Position numbers and translations under genes: made by a program. From Gemmatimonadota bacterium (lineage in GTDB: Bacteria > Gemmatimonadota > Gemmatimonadetes > Gemmatimonadales > Gemmatimonadaceae): a DNA stretch of 64,000 nucleotides. Where the stretch lies: NCBI GenBank assembly GCA_003134685.1, contig PLCA01000013.1, positions 62,001 through 126,000 of the forward strand, in the 5' to 3' direction. Shown piece after piece: positions 45,761 to 54,204 of this stretch (its first letter is position 1; each line of letters opens with the position of its first letter). The notes under the pieces are model-generated. The model ran no database searches, was not told where the DNA came from, and saw nothing but the letters and a program-made list of their open reading frames with translations.

Positions 45761-46567
45761 ATGATACCGATCGCCCACTTCGTTGCCGTCACGTTTTACC
45801 TCGCCGCGGCCGCCGTCGCGGCGCTGCCCTTTGCGCGTCGCGTGAAGGCGCCGGTTGTGGGCGTGGTCGTCATGCTCCTGCTCGGAATTGGAGCCCACGC
45901 CACTGCGCTCGCGGGCCTCACGCGGCAGGCCGGGGCAGCATCGCTCACCGGACTTGGACCGGGGCTATCGTTCGCCGGTCTCGTCCTTGTCATCTCGCTC
46001 GTCGTCGTTGAGAGTGTCGCGCGCGAGGTCAGCCTCACGCTCGTGGCGGCACCTGTCGCCGCTCTCATCACCGTGGCCGGCAACCTTGCGGGGATGCATC
46101 CCTTTCTCGAGCCACAGGGCGTGCGCGCCGTCTGGCTCACTATGCACATAGTGCTGAGCTTCATCGGAATCGCCGCGTATGCGACCGCAGCCGCGGCGGG
46201 AACCATGTACCTGGTCGCGCGACGGGAGCTCAAATCGGCGCGATTCGGGGCAATCTTCAGGTTTTTCCCGCCGCTCGACACGCTCGATCGGGTAAATCAC
46301 CTCGCCTCCATTGCAGGATTTCTCGGGCTCACGCTCGGCCTCGCGCTCGCCGCGGGGTATTCGTTCGAGTATCGCGCGCTCGTTCTGCCGCAGATCATCT
46401 GGGGCATGGGCGCCTGGGTGGGTGTGAGCGCGCTGGTTCTCGGACGAGTGCTGCGCGGATGGCAGGCGCGGCGCGCCGCGCTGATGTCAGCCGTGACGTT
46501 TGCTAGCGTCGTCGCGCTCTACGTCGTGTTCAGGATGGCGTCGCTCAATCGGGGGCAGTTCCTGTGA
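45761..46567 (+). CDS. CcsA/HemX-like cytochrome assembly membrane protein
   Basis: 268 residues with about eight membrane helices and no signal peptide. It fits the CcsA/CcmC/HemX family by length, helix number and the conserved histidines in a WLTMHIVLSFIGIAAY segment, which could bind haem. The gene lies directly upstream of precorrin-2 dehydrogenase and hemA, as hemX does in other bacteria, where it influences glutamyl-tRNA reductase level. It could instead act in cytochrome c maturation. Its stop overlaps the next start by four bases. Confidence 0.8.
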   Translation: MIPIAHFVAVTFYLAAAAVAALPFARRVKAPVVGVVVMLLLGIGAHATALAGLTRQAGAASLTGLGPGLSFAGLVLVISLVVVESVAREVSLTLVAAPVAALITVAGNLAGMHPFLEPQGVRAVWLTMHIVLSFIGIAAYATAAAAGTMYLVARRELKSARFGAIFRFFPPLDTLDRVNHLASIAGFLGLTLGLALAAGYSFEYRALVLPQIIWGMGAWVGVSALVLGRVLRGWQARRAALMSAVTFASVVALYVVFRMASLNRGQFL

Positions 46568-47169
46568 GCGATTTCCCGATCGCCCTGCACGGTGAGCGCA
46601 TCACCGCGGTCGTCGTTGGCGGCGGATCAGTTGGGACGCGCAAGGCGCTCGCGCTGGCGGACGCCGGCGCCCAGGTCCGAGTCGTCTCGCCCCTCGTGAC
46701 GGCCGAGCTTGATGAAGCGGAACGGCTGCGACGGATCACGATCGCCCGCGAGGCGTATCGCAGCGATCATCTCGAGCGCGCGACGCTCGTCATCGCCGCC
46801 ACCGACTCGCGCGAAGTGAACGCGCAGGTCGCGCTCGACGCCAACTCGCGCGGGAAGCTCGTCAACATCACGGACTATCCCGACGAGGGAAACTTTCACA
46901 CGATGGCAATGCATCGTTCCGGGGACGTCACCATCGCGGTTACGGCGGGCGGCGTTCCGGGAGCCGCGGCAAGAATACGCGACGCCATCGCCGAGCGGTT
47001 CGACGGCCGCTACGAGCGCGCGGTCTCAGCTCTTCGCGGACTCCGTTCGCGCCTCATCGCCGGCGGAGACGACCGCTGGCGCGCCGCCGCTCCCAAGCTG
47101 ATCGGCGACGACTTCTGCAGCTCGGTCGAAGACGGATCGCTCACCGAGAAGGTGGATTCGTGGCGTTGA
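46564..47169 (+). CDS. Precorrin-2 dehydrogenase / sirohydrochlorin ferrochelatase (CysG N-domain type)
   Basis: 201 residues with an NAD-binding GGGSVGTRKA (residues 19-28), followed by VVSPLVTAEL and NITDYPDEGNFH, as in Met8/SirC and the N-terminal half of CysG. It oxidises precorrin-2 towards sirohaem. The methyltransferase half of CysG is absent from the protein and the window. GTG start. Its end overlaps the hemA start by ten bases. Placing a sirohaem enzyme beside hemA is common in bacteria where the two pathways share uroporphyrinogen III. Confidence 0.87.
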   Translation: MSDFPIALHGERITAVVVGGGSVGTRKALALADAGAQVRVVSPLVTAELDEAERLRRITIAREAYRSDHLERATLVIAATDSREVNAQVALDANSRGKLVNITDYPDEGNFHTMAMHRSGDVTIAVTAGGVPGAAARIRDAIAERFDGRYERAVSALRGLRSRLIAGGDDRWRAAAPKLIGDDFCSSVEDGSLTEKVDSWR

Positions 47170-48452
47170 TCGTCGCCGGAGTGAGTCACACGACGGCGCC
47201 CATTGAGGTGCGCGAGAAGTTGACGTTCAGGCCGCAAGACGCCGTTCGCGAGCTGGCGCTCCTTCGCGCGAACGGCCTGATCCGCGAAGGCGTCGTTCTG
47301 TCGACCTGCAACCGCACCGAGATCTACGCGGTCGAAGAATCCAATGACACTCTCCCGGATATTTCGTCGCTTCTCTCGAACCGGCTCGGCGACGACGTCG
47401 CGGGATTCATGTACGTGCACCGCGATCGCGAAGCGACAGCCCACCTGTTCGGCGTCGCCGCCGGGCTCGACTCGATGATACTGGGCGAAGCGCAGATCCA
47501 GGGACAGGTGAAGGCGGCCTGGGAGCAATGCCGCGCCGAATCGGGCCCGATCCTCAACCGCATGTTCCAGAGCTCGCTCCTGGCGGCGTCCCGCGCGAGA
47601 GTGGAGACCGGCATTGGCCGAGGCGCCGCATCTGTGAGCTCGGCCGCTGTCCAGCTCGCGAAGAAAATCTTCGGTGGGCTCGGTGGCAGGCGGGCAATGA
47701 TACTCGGCGCTGGCGACGTCGCGGAGCTCGCGCTCGAGTGTCTGCTGAAGGAAGGAGTGAGCGTCGCAATCGTGGCGAATCGCACCCACGAGCGCGCGCA
47801 GAACCTGGCCGAGCGCCACGGGGCGACGGCGATGCACTATGAAGAGTGTTGGGAATCGCTGCACGACGTCGACGTGCTGATTTGCTCTACTGCTTCGCCA
47901 TCGCCGGTAGTCACGGTGGGCCGCATTCGCGCTTCGATTGCCGCCCGCGGCGACCGGCCCCTCTGCATTCTCGACATCGCGTTGCCGCGCGATGTTGAGG
48001 CAAGTGTCGGAGATATCGGAAACGTCTTCCTGTACGATCTGGACGATTTGCGCGCAGCCGCCGCGGCCAATCTCGAGCAGCGCGGGGAGGATGTGCCCGC
48101 CGCCCGCGAGATCATCGCGGAAGAGGTCCAGAAATACTGGGACTGGGTCGCTGGCCTGGCGGCGGTACCGGTCGTGCGGGAGTTTCGGGAGGAGATGGAC
48201 AGATTGCGGAGTACGGAGCTTGCTGCGGCACTAAAGCGCTTGGGGCCGCTTTCGCCCGAACAGGCGGAAGCAATCGAACATTTCTCGAGATCACTGATGA
48301 ACAAGTTCCTGCATGAGCCGAGCGTGCGACTGAAGGCGGCGGCCGCCAATGGGCGGGGCCTCGGAGTTGTCGACGCGGCGCGCTACCTGTTCGCGCTGGA
48401 GAACAAGCCTGGCACCGATCCGCAAAAAGGAGATTCTACCGACATTGCCTAA
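47160..48452 (+). CDS. hemA: Glutamyl-tRNA reductase
   Basis: 430 residues. The N-terminal catalytic domain has Cys50 in STCNRTEIY, which forms the thioester with glutamate; a Rossmann domain follows (ILGAGDVAELAL near residue 182), then a C-terminal dimerisation helix bundle. It makes glutamate-1-semialdehyde, the first committed tetrapyrrole intermediate. The start GTG lies inside the precorrin-2 dehydrogenase gene. hemC and hemL are not in the window. Confidence 0.96.
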   Translation: MALIVAGVSHTTAPIEVREKLTFRPQDAVRELALLRANGLIREGVVLSTCNRTEIYAVEESNDTLPDISSLLSNRLGDDVAGFMYVHRDREATAHLFGVAAGLDSMILGEAQIQGQVKAAWEQCRAESGPILNRMFQSSLLAASRARVETGIGRGAASVSSAAVQLAKKIFGGLGGRRAMILGAGDVAELALECLLKEGVSVAIVANRTHERAQNLAERHGATAMHYEECWESLHDVDVLICSTASPSPVVTVGRIRASIAARGDRPLCILDIALPRDVEASVGDIGNVFLYDLDDLRAAAAANLEQRGEDVPAAREIIAEEVQKYWDWVAGLAAVPVVREFREEMDRLRSTELAAALKRLGPLSPEQAEAIEHFSRSLMNKFLHEPSVRLKAAAANGRGLGVVDAARYLFALENKPGTDPQKGDSTDIA

Positions 48453-49407
48453 AATCCTCGTAACGGGCGGAGCCGGGTTCATCGGCTCACACGTCGCCGA
48501 CCTCTTTCTCGCCAGGGGATTCGACGTGTCCGTCGTCGACGATCTGTCTAGCGGAAAACGGGAAAATCTTCCGAGCAAGGCGCGCTTTCATGAGATCGGC
48601 GTGAACTCAAAAGAATTCGCGCAGCTGGTTCGCGACGAACGGTTCGACGTCGTAGCTCACCTCGCGGGCCAGATCGATGTTCGAAAGAGCGTGGCCGATC
48701 CCGTCGTCGACGCGACGATCAACATTCTCGGCACACTCAATCTCATGGAAGCGGTGAGGCAGAGCGGTGCGAAAACCCGAATCGTCTTTACGTCCACGGG
48801 CGGAGTGCTGTACGGTGATTTCAACAAGCCACCCAACGTCGAGACGTACCCGAAGGATCCGGAGTCGCCGTACGCGATAGCCAAGCTGAGCATCGAGTAT
48901 TACCTCGCCTACTACGGACGCGTTCACCAACAGGACGCGGTCGCCGTGCGCTTCGGGAACGTTTACGGTCCACGCCAGGACCCACATGGAGAAGCCGGCG
49001 TGGTAGCCATTTTCAGCGGGCGGATTCTCGGCAATCGCCCGCTTACGATTTTTGGGGACGGACTTCAGACGCGCGACTATGTCTACGTTGGCGACGTCGC
49101 TCGCGCGGTCTGGCTGGCGGCAACGAAGCCGCTGCCAGAGAAGGGACGGCTCGACGCCCGCGCGTTCAACATCGGAAGTGGTGAGGGCACGAGCGTTCTC
49201 CAGATCGCCAAGTTGCTGCAGGCAACGGCCCGGACTGTGGTGCCGCTTGAATTCGCTCCTCGCCGTCCAGGGGAGCAACAGGAATCTTTCGTCGATCCCG
49301 GCAAGGCACGGGAAATCCTGGGCTGGGTTCCAGAGGTTGGTCTCGCTGACGGTCTGGCGAAGAGCTTCGGATGGTTTGCTCGCGAGAATAGCGGAGCCGC
49401 CACTTGA
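48445..49407 (+). CDS. NAD-dependent sugar epimerase/dehydratase (GalE-like)
   Basis: 320 residues from TTG 48445; the start overlaps the hemA stop, with AAGGAG twelve bases upstream. An extended SDR with GGAGFIGSH (residues 8-16), DDLSSG, and the catalytic Tyr143/Lys147 in SPYAIAK. Overall form is that of UDP-glucose or UDP-GlcNAc 4-epimerases. The substrate is not certain, and no sugar gene is adjacent. Its stop overlaps the tolQ start (TTGA). Confidence 0.85.
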   Translation: MPKILVTGGAGFIGSHVADLFLARGFDVSVVDDLSSGKRENLPSKARFHEIGVNSKEFAQLVRDERFDVVAHLAGQIDVRKSVADPVVDATINILGTLNLMEAVRQSGAKTRIVFTSTGGVLYGDFNKPPNVETYPKDPESPYAIAKLSIEYYLAYYGRVHQQDAVAVRFGNVYGPRQDPHGEAGVVAIFSGRILGNRPLTIFGDGLQTRDYVYVGDVARAVWLAATKPLPEKGRLDARAFNIGSGEGTSVLQIAKLLQATARTVVPLEFAPRRPGEQQESFVDPGKAREILGWVPEVGLADGLAKSFGWFARENSGAAT

Positions 49408-50120
49408 ATAGTCTCCTGATGTTCCAGGCCGCTCAGAGGATACCGAGCTCACCGATGGAGCTGGTGACAAGCTCGACCGGCGCGACGAAAATCGTGCTCG
49501 CGATCCTCGTCGTGCTGTCCCTCCTCAGCTGGGGGATCATCTTCGGCAAATGGTACGAGCTGAAGAAGGCTCTGAGAATCACGCGGTCCTTTGCGGATGA
49601 GTTTGCTGGCGTTCCCACGGTCGATCGCGCGTCCCAACTTGCGCGCAGCATTGGCGGACCGCCGGCGACGATCATGGAGCGCGCGATGCGCTTCATCGCC
49701 GAGACGACGCCAGCGCTCTCGGGAACGACGGAGCGATCGGCGCGATTCAGCAGCGCGCAGGTGGAAGCCCTCCAGCTGGTCCTCGACGCCGAGACGACAT
49801 CGGAGCGTGACCGACTCGGCAAATGGGTCACGGCGCTGGCGACAATCGGATCTGTCAGTCCGCTCATCGGACTCCTCGGAACGGTGCTCGGCGTCATCGA
49901 CGCTTTTGTTGGAATCGCATCCAAGGGTTCCGGAAACATCGGGGCCGTTGCTCCAGGTGTGGCCGAGGCGTTGATCGCGACCGCGGCGGCGCTCAGCGTC
50001 GCGATTCCGGCGGTGTTCGCCTACAACATCTTCGCTGCGCGCCTCAACAAGATCGAAGGGCAAGTCGAGAGCATCGGATCGGAGCTGATCGCTCTGATGG
50101 TCAGAGAGGGCATGATCTGA
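49404..50120 (+). CDS. tolQ: TolQ/ExbB proton channel protein
   Basis: 238 residues. A membrane helix near 29-48 and two C-terminal helices (GLLGTVLGVIDAFVGI and ALIATAAALSVAIPAVFAYN) match the MotA/TolQ/ExbB domain. With TolR it uses the proton motive force to drive TolA. The start is TTG 49404, inside the epimerase stop. The following genes tolR, tolA and tolB fix it as TolQ rather than ExbB. Confidence 0.93.
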   Translation: MNSLLMFQAAQRIPSSPMELVTSSTGATKIVLAILVVLSLLSWGIIFGKWYELKKALRITRSFADEFAGVPTVDRASQLARSIGGPPATIMERAMRFIAETTPALSGTTERSARFSSAQVEALQLVLDAETTSERDRLGKWVTALATIGSVSPLIGLLGTVLGVIDAFVGIASKGSGNIGAVAPGVAEALIATAAALSVAIPAVFAYNIFAARLNKIEGQVESIGSELIALMVREGMI

Positions 50121-50536
50121 TGGCGCGCCGCAGACGCGGTCGCGACAGGCTCGTGCTCAACGCCGAGATCAACGTGGTGAGCCTGATCGACGTGATGATG
50201 CTGCTGATGATCATCTTCATGATCACCGCGCCGATGATGCAGGGCGGAGTGGACATCACGCTGCCAAAGGCGCAGGCGCGGCCCCTCGAGTCGAAGAGCG
50301 GGCTCACCGTGACCGTCGATCGCAGCGGCGCCATTTTCGTCGATGACGCGCGTCTCACGCTCAGCCAGTTCTCGTCGAGCTTCAAGGCGTTGGCGCAGCG
50401 GCGAGGCTCGGGCGGCGTCTACCTGCGGGCGGACGATCGAGTGCCGTACGGCTCGGTCGTACAGGTGCTCGCGATCATGCGAGCGAGCGGCGTCGGAGAC
50501 ATTGGATTGGTGGCTGAGCCACCAGAGGCGAAGTGA
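50120..50536 (+). CDS. tolR: TolR/ExbD
   Basis: 138 residues: one N-terminal membrane helix with the essential Asp24 in VVSLIDVMMLLMIIFMI, and a periplasmic domain ending GVGDIGLVAEPPE. Start and stop each overlap the neighbouring genes (TGATG), so translation is coupled through tolQ-tolR-tolA. Confidence 0.93.
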   Translation: MARRRRGRDRLVLNAEINVVSLIDVMMLLMIIFMITAPMMQGGVDITLPKAQARPLESKSGLTVTVDRSGAIFVDDARLTLSQFSSSFKALAQRRGSGGVYLRADDRVPYGSVVQVLAIMRASGVGDIGLVAEPPEAK

Positions 50537-51285
50537 TGCCTGGCCGAGAGGGTGGGTCGCGACTCGTCGCACCTTTCACGCTCTCGGCGATACTTCACGC
50601 GGCTGTTGCGACGCTCCTCTTCAACACGATGAAGGAGCGCAAGCAGGTGGCGTTGCCGCCGATGTATCGCGTGGAAATCGTGGCTGCTCCGCCGGGCGAG
50701 AGAGCGATCGGCGAGGTGAAGACCGCGCAACCCAAGACGGCAGCATCTGTTACGCAGCCGACTGCCACGCAGTCAGCCGTCAAGGAAATGCCACTGCCGA
50801 CGGCGAAGCCCGCGCCCAGGACACCGGCGCGAGCAACGCCGACGCAGGGGAAAGTTGCGCAATCACAAAAAGTGGCTCCTCCGACTGAAGCCAAAGTCAC
50901 GCCACAACCAAAGACAGCGGCTCCAAAGGCGGGGGGCGGACCGACCGGCGGCAAGGGAACCGACGTGGCTACGGTGCGTAGCGACGGGATCGAGTTCCCA
51001 TTTCCAGGGTACCTCACCAACATCGTTCGCCAGATTGCTCTCAACTTCAAACCACGGAATCCCGCTGCGCGTCTCAAGGCGGAAGTTCGGTTTCTGATCC
51101 ATCGCGATGGCTCCGTATCAGACATCACATTCATCAGAAAATCCGGCAATTTCTCCTTCGACCTCGAAGCACAGGGTGCGGTGGAGGCGGCTTCGAGCGT
51201 GCGTGGCTTCGGCCCGTTGCCCGATGGATTTCCCGACGACGTCCTCCCCGTTGTATTCAGCTTCGATCCCGAGTTTCTGAAATGA
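50536..51285 (+). CDS. tolA: TolA/TonB-like energy transducer
   Basis: 249 residues: a single N-terminal helix (about 10-30), a long Pro/Ala/Lys/Thr-rich periplasm-spanning region (about 55-150), and a C-terminal TonB_C-type domain with ARLKAEVRFLIHRDGSVSDI. The position in the tol cluster argues for TolA, but the C-terminal domain resembles TonB more than enterobacterial TolA. The stop overlaps tolB by four bases. GTG 50533 is an alternative start. Confidence 0.85.
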   Translation: MPGREGGSRLVAPFTLSAILHAAVATLLFNTMKERKQVALPPMYRVEIVAAPPGERAIGEVKTAQPKTAASVTQPTATQSAVKEMPLPTAKPAPRTPARATPTQGKVAQSQKVAPPTEAKVTPQPKTAAPKAGGGPTGGKGTDVATVRSDGIEFPFPGYLTNIVRQIALNFKPRNPAARLKAEVRFLIHRDGSVSDITFIRKSGNFSFDLEAQGAVEAASSVRGFGPLPDGFPDDVLPVVFSFDPEFLK

Positions 51286-52607
51286 AGCTGAGAGCGTGGT
51301 GCCTTTCCATCGCCGTGATCGCCGCCACGTTCGCGGCGGCAACGGTCGCGCGCGCACAGGACACGACTGCCGCTCCCGGTGTGCGGCTCGGACTCAGCTA
51401 CACGGCGGGCAGCAAGCCGGGCGTGATCGTCCTCCCGGTCCAGGACGACTACGACGATTCGCTGCGGATCATCGTGCAGCGCGATCTTGACTACAGCGAC
51501 CGCACCACCGTGATCGCGCTCGATGATGCGACGCTCAGTGGCCTGCTGCCGGCCGCGGGTGAGAAGATCAACTTTGCGCTCGTGGCGAAGTTCGGAGCCG
51601 CTCTGCTCATTCGCATGACGCCGACGACACAGGGACTGCACGTGGCCGCCTATGATGTCGCCAGAGGGCAGCTTCTTCAGTCGGAGCACTTTCTCTTCGA
51701 TCGGCGCGACCGCGACTGGCGGTTCGCACTGCACGGGGTGTCCGATCAGATAGAGCAGTGGACCTTCGGGAAGCGCGGCATCGCACAATCGCGCATCGCG
51801 TACGTAAACGATGGCGAGCTGCGAATCGTCGACAGCGATGGCGCCGAGACGCGCTCGATTACGACTGGTCGGGGGGCGCTGTCACCGGCGTGGTCCCCGG
51901 ACGGACGGTCCGTCGTCTTCACCGTTCTTGGCAACGCCGGGACACAGGTGCAGGAGCTCGATGTCCGCACCGGACGCACACGAAGGGTGAGTCAGATTCG
52001 CGTTGGGCTCAACATTACACCGATTTATCAGCCCGGCGGAAACGCGATTCTTTACTCGCAGGGGAGCGGCAACGGAACCGATCTCGTTCTGGCGGGTCTT
52101 GATTCAGGCTTGCCAAAGAAAGTCACGATCGGGAGGGGGACGGACAACACGTCGCCGTCCTACAGTCCCGATGGCCACCAGATCGCGTTCGTCTCCGGGA
52201 AGTCGGGCGCGCCCCAGGTGTATATTATGGATGCGGACGGGTCTAACGTGCAGCTGCTTACGCCGTACACGGTTGGAGTGCGCAGCTATCGAGCGAGCCC
52301 GGACTGGTCGCCAGACGGACGCGCGATCGCGTACGAGCAGCAGAATGGGAACTTTCAGGTCTTCATGATCGATTTGCGGGATCGCGTTCCGAAGCAGCTC
52401 ACGAGCGAGGGCGAGAACGAGGATCCGTCCTGGGCACCGGACGGGCGGCACATCGTATTCACTTCGTCGCGGGGCGGCGACAAGCAGCTGTGGATTCTCG
52501 ACACCGAGTCTGGCCGCGCCCGGCAGCTCACCCACAGCAGGGGAGCGAGATTGGCGGCATGGTCGCCGATTCTCGCCAATCCGGAAGTAGGGACATACTC
52601 ACAATGA
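51282..52607 (+). CDS. tolB: Tol-Pal system beta-propeller protein TolB
   Basis: 441 residues with a signal peptide cut after ARA (residue 25), an N-terminal alpha/beta domain, and a six-bladed propeller of repeats such as PAWSPDGRSVVF, PSYSPDGHQIAF and PSWAPDGRHIVF. TolB normally binds Pal in the periplasm. The downstream gene overlaps its stop (ATGA) and is cpoB-like, not pal. Confidence 0.94.
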   Translation: MKLRAWCLSIAVIAATFAAATVARAQDTTAAPGVRLGLSYTAGSKPGVIVLPVQDDYDDSLRIIVQRDLDYSDRTTVIALDDATLSGLLPAAGEKINFALVAKFGAALLIRMTPTTQGLHVAAYDVARGQLLQSEHFLFDRRDRDWRFALHGVSDQIEQWTFGKRGIAQSRIAYVNDGELRIVDSDGAETRSITTGRGALSPAWSPDGRSVVFTVLGNAGTQVQELDVRTGRTRRVSQIRVGLNITPIYQPGGNAILYSQGSGNGTDLVLAGLDSGLPKKVTIGRGTDNTSPSYSPDGHQIAFVSGKSGAPQVYIMDADGSNVQLLTPYTVGVRSYRASPDWSPDGRAIAYEQQNGNFQVFMIDLRDRVPKQLTSEGENEDPSWAPDGRHIVFTSSRGGDKQLWILDTESGRARQLTHSRGARLAAWSPILANPEVGTYSQ

Positions 52608-53389
52608 CGAAAACAACTCCATTGTTTTTTGCCGCCATCGCCCTGGTTTCGAGCGGCTGCTTCTTCGCGACGAAGTCGGATTTCGATAAGCTCCAGGCGG
52701 ACATCGTCGGAACGCGCGCTGGCTCGAACGCCGCCGATTCTGTGCAGCGCGCCTATCTGATCGACGTGACTCGCTCGGTTCGGGCACTCAACGACTCGAT
52801 CAGTGCCTTCAGCAAGAAACTCAATACGATGCGCACTGCCACGGAGTCGGATCTCACGGCGATGAAGGAAGACATCTCGCAGCTCCAGGACATGAGCGGG
52901 CAGAGCGAGCGGCAGCTCCGTGACATGCGCGCGGCCGTCGAAGAGAAGAGTCAGGCGGGGGCTGCTTCGGGTGGCGACAGCACGAGTTTGGGTGTCGGCG
53001 CGGCGGTGACTGGTCCCGGTCCCGGCCAGCTGCTCCAGGCCGGCCGCGACCAGCTTCTCAAGGGTGGCAACGTCTCGGCGCGCGCGGCGTTCAGCGAGCT
53101 GATCGCAAAGTATCCGAAGTCCGACCTCGTTCCCGAAGCGATGTTCTACACGGCGCAGGCCTACGCTGCCGAGCGAAACGCCGATGCCGCTGACGCGGAA
53201 TACGCCTCGCTGATCACGAAGTACCCAAGCTCCCCACGCGTGCCGACGGCCATGTACAAGCGCGCGTTGCAGATGCAGGCATCGAAGAAGACCGCCGAAG
53301 CCAAGCGTCTATTCCAGGAAATCATCAAGCGCTTTCCGCGCTCTGACGAGGCCGCCCTCGCCGACGAGCGTCTACAGTCGATTAAGTAG
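52604..53389 (+). CDS. cpoB: CpoB/YbgF-like TPR protein, lipidated
   Basis: 261 residues. The N-terminus ends VSSGC (Cys19), a lipobox, unlike E. coli CpoB, which is soluble. A coiled-coil region (about 25-115, with regular DLTAMKEDISQLQDM) precedes TPR repeats (about 140-260, LLQAGRDQLLKGGNVSARAAFSELI and similar). CpoB links Tol function to peptidoglycan synthesis at division. Lipidation here might let it take on part of Pal's anchoring role, which is speculation. Confidence 0.87.
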   Translation: MTKTTPLFFAAIALVSSGCFFATKSDFDKLQADIVGTRAGSNAADSVQRAYLIDVTRSVRALNDSISAFSKKLNTMRTATESDLTAMKEDISQLQDMSGQSERQLRDMRAAVEEKSQAGAASGGDSTSLGVGAAVTGPGPGQLLQAGRDQLLKGGNVSARAAFSELIAKYPKSDLVPEAMFYTAQAYAAERNADAADAEYASLITKYPSSPRVPTAMYKRALQMQASKKTAEAKRLFQEIIKRFPRSDEAALADERLQSIK

Positions 53390-53403
53390 CACGGAGTCGT
53401 AGC

Positions 53404-54204
53404 ATGAGCGAAGCTCCGGGCAACGAAATGCCGTTCCTGGACCATCTGGAGGAGCTGCGCAGGCGGCTCTTCTGGATCGGTGGCGCGATTATCCTCGGCG
53501 TCGTGATTGGCTTCGCGCTGCTCTCCAGGCTGGACATTATCCGCTTGCTGGAGCGCCCGATTCTGCCGCTGCTGCACGGGCAGAAGCTCATTTACACGCA
53601 TCCGGGCACCTCCTTTCACATCCTGCTCAACGCCTCCCTCGCGCTGGGGCTCATTCTCGCTTCGCCGGTGATCGTCGGGCAGATCTGGGGCTTCCTGGCG
53701 CCCGCGCTGTACGCGCATGAGAAGCGGGTCGTAATCCCCGTGCTCGTCGCGATGGTCGCTCTCTTTCTCGCCGGCGTGTCGCTCAGCTACTTCGTCGTGC
53801 TGCCGCTGACGCTCCAGTTCCTCATGAGCATCGAGTCGACCGCGTTGACGCCGCTGATATCGGCAACGGAGTACTTCGACTTCGCGATCAGCATGTGCGT
53901 CGCGTTTGGCGTCGTGTTCGAGGTTCCGATCGCGATTCTCGCCCTCACCGCGCTCGGCTTGGTCACTCCGCAGTTCCTGTCGAAGTACAGAAGGCACGCG
54001 GTCGTGGTGTGCCTGACGGCGGCGGCGTTCATCACGCCGGGCGCGGATCCGTATTCCTTGTTCGCGCTCGCGATACCGCTCTACGTGCTCTATGAGGTGA
54101 GCGTATTCGTCGCGCAGTTTGCGTATCGCAAGCGCAGGAAGCGGCGGGCCAAGCGCGAGGCCGAGGACGCGGCCGAGTCAGAGAGCGCGGGGGCTCCGGC
54201 GTGA
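53404..54204 (+). CDS. tatC: Sec-independent translocase TatC
   Basis: 266 residues with six membrane helices. The N-terminal FLDHLEELRRRL, with conserved acidic and basic residues, binds the twin-arginine signal; later blocks are SPVIVGQIWGF and FGVVFEVPI. A Lys/Arg/Glu-rich tail follows the last helix. tatA is not adjacent. It lies 15 bases after cpoB and its stop overlaps the next gene. Confidence 0.95.
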   Translation: MSEAPGNEMPFLDHLEELRRRLFWIGGAIILGVVIGFALLSRLDIIRLLERPILPLLHGQKLIYTHPGTSFHILLNASLALGLILASPVIVGQIWGFLAPALYAHEKRVVIPVLVAMVALFLAGVSLSYFVVLPLTLQFLMSIESTALTPLISATEYFDFAISMCVAFGVVFEVPIAILALTALGLVTPQFLSKYRRHAVVVCLTAAAFITPGADPYSLFALAIPLYVLYEVSVFVAQFAYRKRRKRRAKREAEDAAESESAGAPA

